The notes beneath the pieces were generated by a model. The model was not told the DNA's origin. It saw only the letters and a program-made list of their open reading frames with translations, and searched no databases. Position numbers and translations under genes: made by a program. Below are positions 15,586 through 25,300 of a DNA stretch of 57,569 nt, piece after piece. Numbering within the stretch: position 1 is the first letter of the stretch; each line of letters opens with the position of its first letter. This DNA comes from an uncultured Verrucomicrobiota bacterium (GTDB lineage Bacteria; Verrucomicrobiota; Verrucomicrobiia; Limisphaerales; CAIYYI01). The stretch is from positions 1-57,569 of the forward strand of contig CAIYYI010000636.1 of assembly GCA_903930345.1 (NCBI GenBank), given 5' to 3'.

Positions 15586-17577
15586 ATGACCCACCCAACC
15601 ACCAAGCCACCGGCATGCAAATCTCGCCCATCATTCGCCCCTCGACTGCGTCGGCTCCTTCAAGTTGTCGCCATCGTCACGCTGCTGGCCAATGTCCCTG
15701 GCCACGCCGCCCCGGCCGAAGCTCCCATCCCCCCGGACTCGTTGTTTGGCGGCCAGTACATTGATGCCGGTCTACTTCCGGACGGTGGCCGCCGTCCTCC
15801 CCCGCCGGTGCTGCCTGGCTTTCATGCCGATCCCCACATCGCGGTCTTTGGCGACTCGTTCTACATCTACCCCACCACCGACGCCACCAACTGGGATTCC
15901 ACCTCGTTTGAATGCTGGTCCTCCAAGGATCTGAAGCATTGGAAAAACGAGGGGATCGCCCTTGACCTGCCGCGCGATCTCCAGTGGGCAAAAATTCGCG
16001 CCTGGGCCCCCTGCATTGCCGCTCGTAACGGCAAATTCTACTTCTACTACTCTGCGGCGCAGAACATCGGAGTTGCCGTGAGCGATCGCCCCCAGGGACC
16101 TTTCCGAGATCCGCTCGGCAAGCCGCTGATCGCCAAGGGTGCCTACCAGTGCCAGGTCATCGATCCCATGGTTTTCACCGATGAGGACGGCGCCGCCTAT
16201 CTCTACTTCGGCAACGGCAACTGCAACGTAGTCCGGCTCAACGAGGACATGATCTCCTTCGACCCTGCCGCCGTGAAACGGATCACCCCCCGCGACTACG
16301 GTGAGGGTTCCTTCGTGCTCAAACGGAACGGCATCTATTACCTCATGTGGTCCCGGTTTGATACCCGCGACCCTCGGTACTGCGTGATGGTCGCCACCTC
16401 CAGTTCACCGTTCGGGCCGTTCACCAATGCGGTCAGCAATCCCATCCTGGTCCAGAGCGGATCCATCAAGGGCGCTGGCCACCATTCGGTCGTTCAGCTT
16501 CCCGGCCGTGATGAGTGGGTCATTGCTTATCACCGCTTCCGCATTCCCAGGGGCGACGGCTACCATCGGGAGACCTGCCTTTCGCCGCTTCGTTTCGATT
16601 CGCAAGGGCGGATCCAGCAGGTCGATGTCTTCGAACCCGTCGCCTCGCTGTCCCCCGGTGGCGACCTGCTCCCGGGCCTGCGCCGCCTTAACGCCCCGCC
16701 GCTGCGTGACACCTCCATCTGCCGCGGGCCGGACGCCTGGTACCTGACCGGCACGGTTCCGCCCTTCTTCGGGTTCAACGAGGGCATCCAGATCTGGAGG
16801 TCGCCCGATTTGACCAATTGGACCGGGCTCGGGTTCGTTTGGAAGTATGGGGGCAGCCCCTGGCACAAGCCGTACCTCGAAAAAAAGAAATCCCTCTGGG
16901 CGCCAGAGATTCACTACCTGAAGAACACCTTCTGGCTCACCTACAGCATGCCGGGCTGGGACGGGCCTTCCTTTGAGAAAATGCAAAAAACCTCCGGCAG
17001 CGGCCTGCTCCGCAGCACCACCGGCAAACCCGAAGGCCCCTACGAGGACGTGCAGCCGGGTGAGCGGCTTGGCGATGAGATTGATGCCTCGCTGTTCCAG
17101 GATGATGATGGCTCGGTCTATTTCCTGTGGCACAGCGGCAAGATCGCCCGGATGAAGCCCGACCTGAGCGGCCTGGCCGAGCCCTATCGCTGGCTCAAGT
17201 CCACCGTCTCCGATCCCGATCCCCGTCACCATTCCGGTTTGTGTGCCAATATTTTTGGGACGGACTCATTTGACCATGTCGGTTACGAGGGCATGTTCCT
17301 CTTCAAGGCCAATGGGCGCTACTACCTCTCCTGCGCGGAGAATATTGAGGGCCGCTACAGTTGTACCATTGCCACATCCACCAACCTATTTGGCCCCTAC
17401 GGCGCCCGCTACGAGGCCCTACCGCATGCCGGCCACAACTCCTTTTTCCGGGATGACCGGGGCGGATGGTGGTCCACCTACTTCGGCAGCGATACCCGCG
17501 CTCCGTGGCAGGAGCGCCCGGGCGTGCTGCCTGTGAAGATCGCCCCCGATGGCCGCGTGCGTCCCCGCCGTCCGTAG
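15586..17577 (+). CDS. Secreted tandem GH43 glycosidase (two five-bladed propellers)
   Basis: 663 residues with an N-terminal signal anchor (LRRLLQVVAIVTLLANVPGHA). Two GH43-like catalytic domains lie in series. Domain 1 (about 70-345): base D82 in FHADPHIAVFGDSFYIYPTTD, modulator D193 in VIDPMVFTDEDG, acid E240 in DYGEGSFVLKRNG. Domain 2 (about 365-655): D375 in LRDTSICRGPDAWYLTG, D500 in DEIDASLFQDDDG, E568 in GYEGMFLFKANGRYYLS. Both triads look intact, so both domains may be active. GH43 enzymes include arabinanases, arabinofuranosidases, xylosidases and galactan exo-galactosidases. It lies upstream of a CE7 esterase on the same strand. Confidence 0.88.
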   Translation: MTHPTTKPPACKSRPSFAPRLRRLLQVVAIVTLLANVPGHAAPAEAPIPPDSLFGGQYIDAGLLPDGGRRPPPPVLPGFHADPHIAVFGDSFYIYPTTDATNWDSTSFECWSSKDLKHWKNEGIALDLPRDLQWAKIRAWAPCIAARNGKFYFYYSAAQNIGVAVSDRPQGPFRDPLGKPLIAKGAYQCQVIDPMVFTDEDGAAYLYFGNGNCNVVRLNEDMISFDPAAVKRITPRDYGEGSFVLKRNGIYYLMWSRFDTRDPRYCVMVATSSSPFGPFTNAVSNPILVQSGSIKGAGHHSVVQLPGRDEWVIAYHRFRIPRGDGYHRETCLSPLRFDSQGRIQQVDVFEPVASLSPGGDLLPGLRRLNAPPLRDTSICRGPDAWYLTGTVPPFFGFNEGIQIWRSPDLTNWTGLGFVWKYGGSPWHKPYLEKKKSLWAPEIHYLKNTFWLTYSMPGWDGPSFEKMQKTSGSGLLRSTTGKPEGPYEDVQPGERLGDEIDASLFQDDDGSVYFLWHSGKIARMKPDLSGLAEPYRWLKSTVSDPDPRHHSGLCANIFGTDSFDHVGYEGMFLFKANGRYYLSCAENIEGRYSCTIATSTNLFGPYGARYEALPHAGHNSFFRDDRGGWWSTYFGSDTRAPWQERPGVLPVKIAPDGRVRPRRP

Positions 17578-17617
17578 CCCGGGCGCCTATGTTTGATGGC
17601 CATGGTTTAGGGATGGC

Positions 17618-17645
17618 TTGACGGCTGCCGACCAGGGCCTACTCT
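17618..17645 (+). promoter_or_regulatory. Predicted leaderless promoter of the CE7 esterase gene
   Basis: TTGACG at 17618-17623, a 16-base spacer and TACTCT at 17640-17645; the ATG at 17652 begins 7 bases after the -10 end. This independent promoter means the esterase need not depend on the GH43 transcript. Confidence 0.6.
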
Positions 17646-17651
17646 CGGGCC

Positions 17652-18956
17652 ATGCGCACCCTGTTGAAGTCATCGCGTCCCTGGTTCGTCCTGTTGCTGA
17701 TCAGCCTCTCCGCCGCCTGGCTGGGGGCGCAGGAATTGGTGATCACCCCCGCCAAACTCCCTGGCGTTCACCAGCCGGGGGATCTGGTCCAGTGGCGGGT
17801 GGAGGTCAAGGGCTCCAATGTGGCGCAGGCCGCCTATGTCCTGAAAAGTGGCGGCGTGAAAGAGATCGGCAAGGGAAAGGTGGATCTTCGAGAGGGCAAA
17901 GGCATGATCGAGACCCGGCAGGACGAGCCCGGCTGGCTGTTGGCGGAGGTGATCATTCCCAAGGGCACCAACGGCACGGTCAAGGCGTTGGGCGGGGCGC
18001 TCATCGCGCCGGAGAAGATCACCCGTGCGGAGCCGCGCCCCGATGATTTCGACGCGTTTTGGGCCGACAAGCTGAAGGAGCTGGCCACCGTGCCGGCCAA
18101 TCCCCGGTTGACCCCGGCGGAGGGTGGCAAGGCGGGCGTGGATTACTTCAAGGTGCAGATGGACAACATCCGCGGCACACACATCCAGGGGCAATTGGCC
18201 CGGCCCAAGGGGGAGGGCAAATTCCCCGCCGTGCTCGTGGTGCAATGGGCCGGGGTCTATCCGCTGCAAAAGGGTTGGGTGACAGGCCTCGCTTCCGAGG
18301 GCTGGCTGGTGCTCAACATTCTGGCGCACGATCTGCCCATCGACGAGCCCGAGGTGTTTTACCAGCAGCAGAACCAGGGTGCCTTGAAGGATTATACCGC
18401 CATTGGCAACGATGACCGCGAGACGAGCTATTTCCTGCGGATGTACCTGTCCTGTTTCCGGGGTGCGGAATACCTGGCTGGTCGGCCGGATTGGGATGGT
18501 CGCACGCTGGTGGTCACCGGGGGCAGTCAGGGCGGGCTGCAATCCATTGTCACCGCCGCGATCCATCCCCGGATCACCGGCGTGCTGGCCTGTGTGCCGG
18601 CCGGGTGCGATGTCAACGGCCCGGTGGCCGGACGCCTGCCCGGCTGGCCCATGTCCTACTACCTCACGAAAGGGAAGGACGCAGCCAAGGTGCGCATGGT
18701 CAGCCGCTACTTTGATGTGGTGAATTTCGCCCCGCGCGTCACCTGCCCGGTGCTCATCGGGGCGGGCCTGATCGACACCACCTGCCCGGCCCCCGGCGTG
18801 TTCGCCATGTTCAATGAGCTGAAGGGGCCCAAGGAGATCGTGGTGCTGCCGGTGGCGGGCCATGGCGAGAAAAACGGTTCGCACGGACCGTACTACGCCC
18901 GGTTCAACGCCTGGAAAGAGGCTCTGCTCAAAGGCCGGCCCGCGCCGGTGAAATAG
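17652..18956 (+). CDS. Secreted CE7-type acetyl esterase (acetyl xylan esterase/cephalosporin deacetylase-like)
   Basis: 434 residues. Signal peptide residues 1-26 (ending LGAQE). An N-terminal beta domain (about 27-120) precedes an alpha/beta hydrolase of the AXE1 family starting at RPDDFDAFWADKLKEL. Catalytic triad candidates are S292 in VTGGSQGGLQ, D375 in GAGLIDTTCPAPG and H404 in VAGHGEKNGSH, matching the CE7 signatures GxSQG, the late Asp in a DxxCP context, and HxE. The enzyme should remove acetyl groups from oligo- or polysaccharides, helping neighbouring glycosidases. It ends with TAG, an ordinary stop codon in this genome. Confidence 0.9.
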   Translation: MRTLLKSSRPWFVLLLISLSAAWLGAQELVITPAKLPGVHQPGDLVQWRVEVKGSNVAQAAYVLKSGGVKEIGKGKVDLREGKGMIETRQDEPGWLLAEVIIPKGTNGTVKALGGALIAPEKITRAEPRPDDFDAFWADKLKELATVPANPRLTPAEGGKAGVDYFKVQMDNIRGTHIQGQLARPKGEGKFPAVLVVQWAGVYPLQKGWVTGLASEGWLVLNILAHDLPIDEPEVFYQQQNQGALKDYTAIGNDDRETSYFLRMYLSCFRGAEYLAGRPDWDGRTLVVTGGSQGGLQSIVTAAIHPRITGVLACVPAGCDVNGPVAGRLPGWPMSYYLTKGKDAAKVRMVSRYFDVVNFAPRVTCPVLIGAGLIDTTCPAPGVFAMFNELKGPKEIVVLPVAGHGEKNGSHGPYYARFNAWKEALLKGRPAPVK

Positions 18957-18986
18957 AGCGTGAAAGTGAAAAACGGAAACCGCTGA

Positions 18987-19160
18987 TCACGGATGAATGT
19001 GGACCTCCGGCACAATGACCACCGGGGCGACCCTGATTTCCGAGCGACCCTCGTATCTCCCCTCCCCGCGATGGGGCCCGTGCCGTCGTTCTTCGGAAAC
19101 TATGCAGCCGACCGTGGTGAGGAGGCTGAGGACGCCGATTAAAAATAAGATTCGTTTCAT
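18987..19160 (-). CDS. Tiny lipoprotein (57 aa)
   Basis: Start ATG 19160, stop TGA at 18987-18989. MKRILFLIGVLSLLTTVGC is a textbook lipoprotein signal with lipobox LTTVGC (Cys19), followed by a polar His/Arg/Glu-rich stretch (EERRHGPHRGEGRYEGR) and a short beta-like tail, VAPVVIVPEVHIHP. It is too short for most gene callers. Small surface lipoproteins of this layout are common in Verrucomicrobia, but the function is unknown. It is the only gene in the 360 bases between the esterase and the giant gene. Confidence 0.65.
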   Translation of the reverse strand: MKRILFLIGVLSLLTTVGCIVSEERRHGPHRGEGRYEGRSEIRVAPVVIVPEVHIHP

Positions 19161-19183
19161 AGGCGGTTGAGATCGCTTTCTGA

Positions 19184-19215
19184 AGCGACGTTACGCGTTG
19201 TGCGGGGACGTCGCT
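19184..19215. repeat. Inverted repeat upstream of the tiny lipoprotein gene
   Basis: AGCGACGT at 19184-19191 and ACGTCGCT at 19208-19215 form perfect 8-base arms around a 16-base loop, about 25 bases upstream of the lipoprotein start. It could be an operator, or a terminator for the giant gene that ends at 19317 if read on the other strand, although it lies on its 3' side without a T tract. Confidence 0.4.
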
Positions 19216-19316
19216 ATGGGGTGTAACCCTACGAACCTTATTGGTGGGGCTGCGGGGCGGGAGTTCCATCATCAAGTGGCGCGGATGATCAACCTCTCCC
19301 CTGCCCTCCCTGCGTC

Positions 19317-22300
19317 TTACCGGCGCGGCGTGACGAGGCGGTAGAAGCGACTGCCGCCGGGCAACTGGTTGGTGATCCAGACCAGGCCGCTGGCGGGCAG
19401 AGCTTCCACGCTAAGCAGGTCCACCCACTGGGGCGGCAAGCATTCGGTGGCTTGGAGGGTGTAGCTTTTGGTCGCCACTCCTTCGAACCGGAGCACAGCG
19501 CTGCTTACCCCCTCAGTCCCTGCTCTCACCAGCACCAGACGCACCCCGCTCAGCGCGTTCTGCGGGTCGGTGCCCGCCAGGTATTCCTGCGCGTTTGACA
19601 GGCCGTCGTGGTCGGGATCCGCCGTGGCATCCAGCGGGTTATTCGCCAGCAACCCGTGCGCGGCTTCCCAGGCGTCAGGCATCCCGTCGCCATCGGTGTC
19701 GGCCCCGTCCAGCGGCACGGGCGTGGGCGCGGCGGCGATCCAGTTGGTCGGCTCGTTGCCAAAGCCCCCCGGCGTGATCCGCTGCATGGAATGGCCCAGG
19801 CCATCCGCTGACACCGGCCACGGCACCGTGTCGGCATACTTGATGCGCTCCACCAGCACGTAGGGCACCAGGCCTGGATCGGCGGCCGGAGCCGGTTTCC
19901 ACAATTCGACCTTGGCCGAGCTGTTGGCCAGCTTACCCCGGTACGGGCCGTGGATGGCCACGTCCTGGCCCAGGCCGTAGGTGGCGCGGAAGGCGGCCAG
20001 GGAGGCCGGATCCAGAACCGGATCGAAGCTCACCACCAACAGGTAGCTGCCGGCCGCCAAAGAGACGCCTGGCGGCCACTCAAAATCCACCGCGTCACGC
20101 AGGCGCCAGGTGTTGGTGGGGGCACCCGGGTCATGGAGGGGCACCGGGGCAGCCGTGAGGTTGTGAAGCTCGATGAACTCGGCCAGGGTATTGTCATTGG
20201 TGCCCGCATCGGGCGGATGGTACATGATTTCGCTGATCACCACCGGCCCCACCCTGGGGACGGCGTTGGGCTGGCCCATGCCCCGGCGGAAGTCCTCCAC
20301 CAGACCGGGGTCATCACTGCCAAAGGTGGGCGTCGTCAGGGCCACGAACTGTTCATCGCCGATGCTGTTGACATATCGGCCGAAAGAGACGCCAAGCTCG
20401 GACGGGCCGAATTTGACTGCGGTGCGGTAGCCCGTAAGCTGGCCGCTGACCGGATCGGCCGTGGCCAGTTGCACCTCATCCCCCTTGGACGAGCTGAGCG
20501 CGAAGCTGAGGGGATTGACCAGGGGATCGGCGTTGAACTGGGCCTCGTAAAACACGACGTAACCGCCGGGAGGCAGAATCGTGCCGTCAGGGATGCGGAA
20601 TTTTCGGAGGGTCCTGGGGGCGTCGCTCAGGTACCAGCCGCTGATGTCCACGGCGGCATCGGTGGGATTGTGAAGCTCGATGGCATCCTCCAGCGGCGCG
20701 GCGGAGTGGGCCAGCACCTCATGAATGACCACGTTGGTCAGCGGGAGGTAATTCGGCTCGCCCGGCGTGGCGGTGTCCGGAAAACGGGCCAGGCTGGCCG
20801 CCCCGTCGGGGAAACGGCCTTCCGAAACTCCGGTCGCCTGCGCCCTGTAGCCGATCCCGTCAATCCATTGGCCGGCGGCATTCGCGAGGCCAATGGTGCC
20901 CCCGGAGCCCGCCAGTTTGAACCCGACATGATCGGCGCCGACAGCGGTGTTTTTGTCGGCCTTGAAAACCTGGTGGCCGTTGGTGTTCACCCCGATGAAG
21001 GAAAGCGGCGGAATGGCGGACTTGATCGGGTTGTTCAGGTCGTCGGTCAGGTAAAGGCCGCCGATCGCCACGGGTTGTGGGTTGGGGTTCCATACCTCAA
21101 ACCAGTCTTCGCCGGTGCCGCCCGGCGCAGCCAGCCACTCGTTGATCCGGAGGACGCTGGCATCGCCCAGCGTGATCGCCAGGTTGGCCCGGCCCGGCGA
21201 GGGCTGGGTGAGCGTCCAGGCGCCGGAGGCATCGGGCACCCGCCCCAGAGAAAGATCGCCCGCCTGCAAGCCGTAGGCCAGCGAAGCCGCCGGCGTCCCA
21301 TCGGGACTATAAAGATAAACCGCGCCACCGTCCGCCTTGAGGCTGAACCCGGTGTTCAGCCCGGGGACATCGTTGGTGGCGGGCGGAGCTTTGCCATCGC
21401 AACGCACAACCAGATAGGATTGCGGCGGCATGATGACGCCGGAAGGAAAGACCCAGCGCCGCACATCGGCCGGATCATCGGTCAGGCTGAAGCCGGAGAG
21501 GTCAGCAGGCTGGCCACCCGGGTTGAGCAACTCCACCCAGTCAGCGATCGTCCCGTCGTCGTTGGTCAGGGTCTGGTTGCGGGCCATGATCTCATTGAGC
21601 ACCACGCCCGCGCCAGTGATGTTTGTCACGGTCCGGGTCAGATCGAGCTGTATGGCCATCGCGATGTCGCTGCTTGCCAGGCTGCTCTGGTGTACCTCCA
21701 CCGCCAGCACGTTGTCGCCCGGCACCAACCCCGCGCCGGGCACCGTCACCGGGCCGACCAGGCCCGCGACCCCGACGCTGGTGGCCAGAGTCGCATTGCT
21801 AATCGCGCCAGCGGCCAGCCCATAGCGGTGGATCTCCTGGCCGTTCAGATACACCACTGCCCCATCGTCAATCACGTGCGTGAGGCTCAGGCTGAAGCCC
21901 GCCGCATTGGTGTTGAGGTTGAAGTGGGTGCGGAAATAGAAGGTGCTTTGGAGGGGCGCGGTGAATGGCAGCACCGTGTTGATCGGCGCCGGAAAACTGG
22001 TGCCGCTGCCATGGTAAAAAAGCGCCAGCCCGTTTGACCACGCGGCGTCAGCGAAGCCGGTCTCCCGCCAGCCCGTGCCCAGGTCCGTGCCTGACGCCTC
22101 GTAACGCCACGGTTGGACCAGGCTCACCAGATTAAGGGTGGTGGTCACGAGGTTGGTGGCACTGGCCGGGGCCGGGTTGGCCGAGCCCGGCGTGGGCGGC
22201 AGCGCAGCGAACCGGGTGCCGCCATTGGGCGAACGGCCCGTGGCGACATCCAGGGATTGGGCACCATAGACGGCCTGGTCAATCACTGTCAGATCGGCGT

Positions 22301-25300
22301 AAAACAGGGCCAGGTGCCCGCGCTCGTGGGCCAGTTGGAAGCTGAGGTGGCTGGGGCCGTTCTCTGGCTGGCCGTCGGCCTGGAAAACCGCGTAGCCCTG
22401 CGCGGGAATGAAACTGAGCGGTGCAATCGGGTGCTGAGCGGGCCAGCCCACCGGACTGTCCGTCAGGTAAAGTCCGCCGATCGCCACCGGCCATGGCTCC
22501 GGGTTAAAAATCTCAATGAAGTCGGACGGATACAACGCCTGCGCCGCCGCCAGCCACTCGTTGAGGCGCAGTCTGGCCGCCCCGCCGGTGGGGGCCGCCT
22601 GGTTGGCCGAGCCGAACGTCGGCAGCGTGAGCGCCCAGCTTCCATCGGCCAGTCGGCCAATGGAGCGGTCAGCCACCTGCAGCCCATAGTTCACAGAATC
22701 CAGCCGCCCGCCGCCGCGCTCGGGACGGTCGTAAAGGTGCAGGCTGCCTCCCACCTGGCTCAAACGAAAACCGAGGTGGATGCCGGGCAGATCCGGCGCG
22801 TTGTCCGCATAGACCACCAGGTGGCCACCGGGGGGGATCTGGATGCCGGTGGCGAAGACGAATTTGTCGGGATTCGACACGTCATCCGTCAGCCGCAGGC
22901 CGGTGAGATCAGCCGCGGTGCTGCTGTCATTGTAAAGCTCCACCACATCCGGGGTGGTTTCCGCGTGGACAACCGCGCCGGCGTTGGCGGCCAGCAGCTC
23001 ATTCAGCCGCACTCCGCAGCGACTGCCCTCCACAGTCCAGGTGCGGGAGACCGTGGGGTTGGACGCGTTCTGCCAGTAACCGGCGGAGTTCCGGCCCAGC
23101 ACAGAAACAGTATAAGTGCCATCGGTGAGCCCGCCCAGCACGAGCGGAGTGGCGATCGGAATCTCGTTCGTTAGGAACGGCCCGTTGTTAACCCGGTAGC
23201 GATAGTGGGTCAGGCCTGCCCCGCCCACCGTGAGCGTGACATTGGTACGCGCCGTCGGGGTGAGGGGTTCTCCGGCGATCGTCGCCCAAGCTGGCACCAG
23301 CGCTCCCAGGTCGATCCCGTTGGGGCCGGCTCCACGCGCGGGTGAGCCGGGACCCAAGCGGAAATCATTGGTGAGCGTGGCCCAGGTGATGGTGTTGCTG
23401 TTCAGGTTGACGAGTTGCGGGTCGGCCGTCAGGTTACTGGTGCCAGGCCAGCTCATCGGCATCAGGCAGCGGTCCACGGTGACCTGCATGACGGCGCTGG
23501 TGTGGTTCGCCAGCAGCGCCGGCGCGTCCCAGATCAGGTTGCCCTCCAGCCGCGCGCCAGCGCCGCCGACCGCGCCCAGCCCCGGTTCGCCGAGGTTCAC
23601 CACCGCCCCCAGCGTGCGGATGATAGTGTTGTTTTCCAGCGTGGGGAAGCCGCCTTCCTTGGCCAGCACGGCGTGGTCGCAGTCGTAGAAGAGGTTGCGG
23701 GCGATTGTCAGCTCGGAGGCATTGCCGCCATCCCGACCGCTGGCAATCGCGTTGGCCGTGTCGCCCCCGGCAACCTGCTGGCGCACGTGCAGGAACAGGT
23801 TGCCTTCAATGTGGGCGTCGGTGCCGTTCAGCTCCAGCACATCGTCGCTGGCACCGGTGAAGACATTGTTGACGATCTGCAGGATGGCCTCCGGCCGGTT
23901 TCCGCCGGAGAAATGCAGGATGTCATTCAAACCGGTGGTGGTGCCGAACCAGTTGCCCTCGAAGCTGCCGTGGCCCGTGGCGGGCAGGCCCGTGCCGCGG
24001 ATAAGTTCCACGCCGGAAAGGCTGGGGAAAAGGCAGTTCCGGATGGTGAACGACGAGTGGTTCAAATTGACATACTGGACCGCGATGTTGCTGAAGGTGA
24101 GGCTGTCGAGGGCAATGATCGCGCGGCTGGCCAGCACCGCCTGGGGTCCGCCCACGTATTCCATATCCGCATGAGACAGACGGCTTTCGGCGGTTGTATC
24201 CTGAAAATTGATCCCGCCCCAGATGCCGGCGGTTCCCGGTTCACGCGTGAGGCGGATGCGCTGCGTGTCTGTCCCCTCGGCCAGCAGCCGACTCGCGCCC
24301 CACACGTTCAGGCTGGTGCCGGGCGCAAAATAGACGGTGGTCCCGGGCTGGATGGTCAGGGTGGCCCCGTTGGTGATGTTAATCGTCGCCGTCACCTTGT
24401 AGGGGCCGGCGTCCGGCGTCCAGAGGGTGTTGGCGGTGATGGGGCCGGAGACGTCGGTCACGGTCAGGTCGTTGTACCAGACATCCAGGCTCGTGGAGGC
24501 GAACGTCACGCCGTTGGAATCCAGCGACTCGACGAGCACGCGGTTGATCCCGGGCTGCAGCGTGACCGTGTTGGTCCAGCGGGCCTCCCAGGCCGACCAG
24601 ACCGCCAGCGAACCGTTGACCTTCACCGCGCGCGTGTCGATGGCATGCGCCCGGCCAAAGAGCGTCACCTCCGCCGTGCCGGTGCTGGGATACCCCCCCG
24701 TAACCGCGAGGGCGTGGCCGACCGTCAGGGCCAGCGGAATTTGCGACCGCACATAGCTGGCGCGATTGGTCAGGAAGGTTTTCATGGACCGGATGGTGGC
24801 ATCCGGCACCCACGTGCCCAGAGCTGCGTCCAGCGTGGCCGTGAACTGCGGCGGGGAGAAGGTGGTGTCCAGCTGGCGCTTCAGCTCCGCGAAGTAGAGC
24901 GGTACAAACTCCGGATGCTTGAGGAAACGACGCACCACGGCGGAGCCATCGGCCGCGCGAAAGAGGCTCCAGGTGGTGGACCCGCCCATGAAGCCGAAGT
25001 CGGAATCGTGGTCGTGCATGAACATCAGGAAGCGCGGATCGCTGACGCCCCGGTACATGGAGTAATCGTCCGCTGCGCCGTCGCTGCCAAGGGAGGTTTC
25101 CGCGTAGCCCAACAGCACGTTCATCGCGAAGAATCGCACCCATTGCTGGGGGTTCAGCGCCCGCCGGACCGATTCGACGTAGGCGGCATCATTCGTGTTC
25201 AGGGCTGAGGTGAGGCCCACCATGTCGCTCCAGTCGTTTTCGCTCACGTTGGATTGCTTGGAGTAGCCCGCGCTGATGAACGCGCTGGCGCTGGTCCGGT

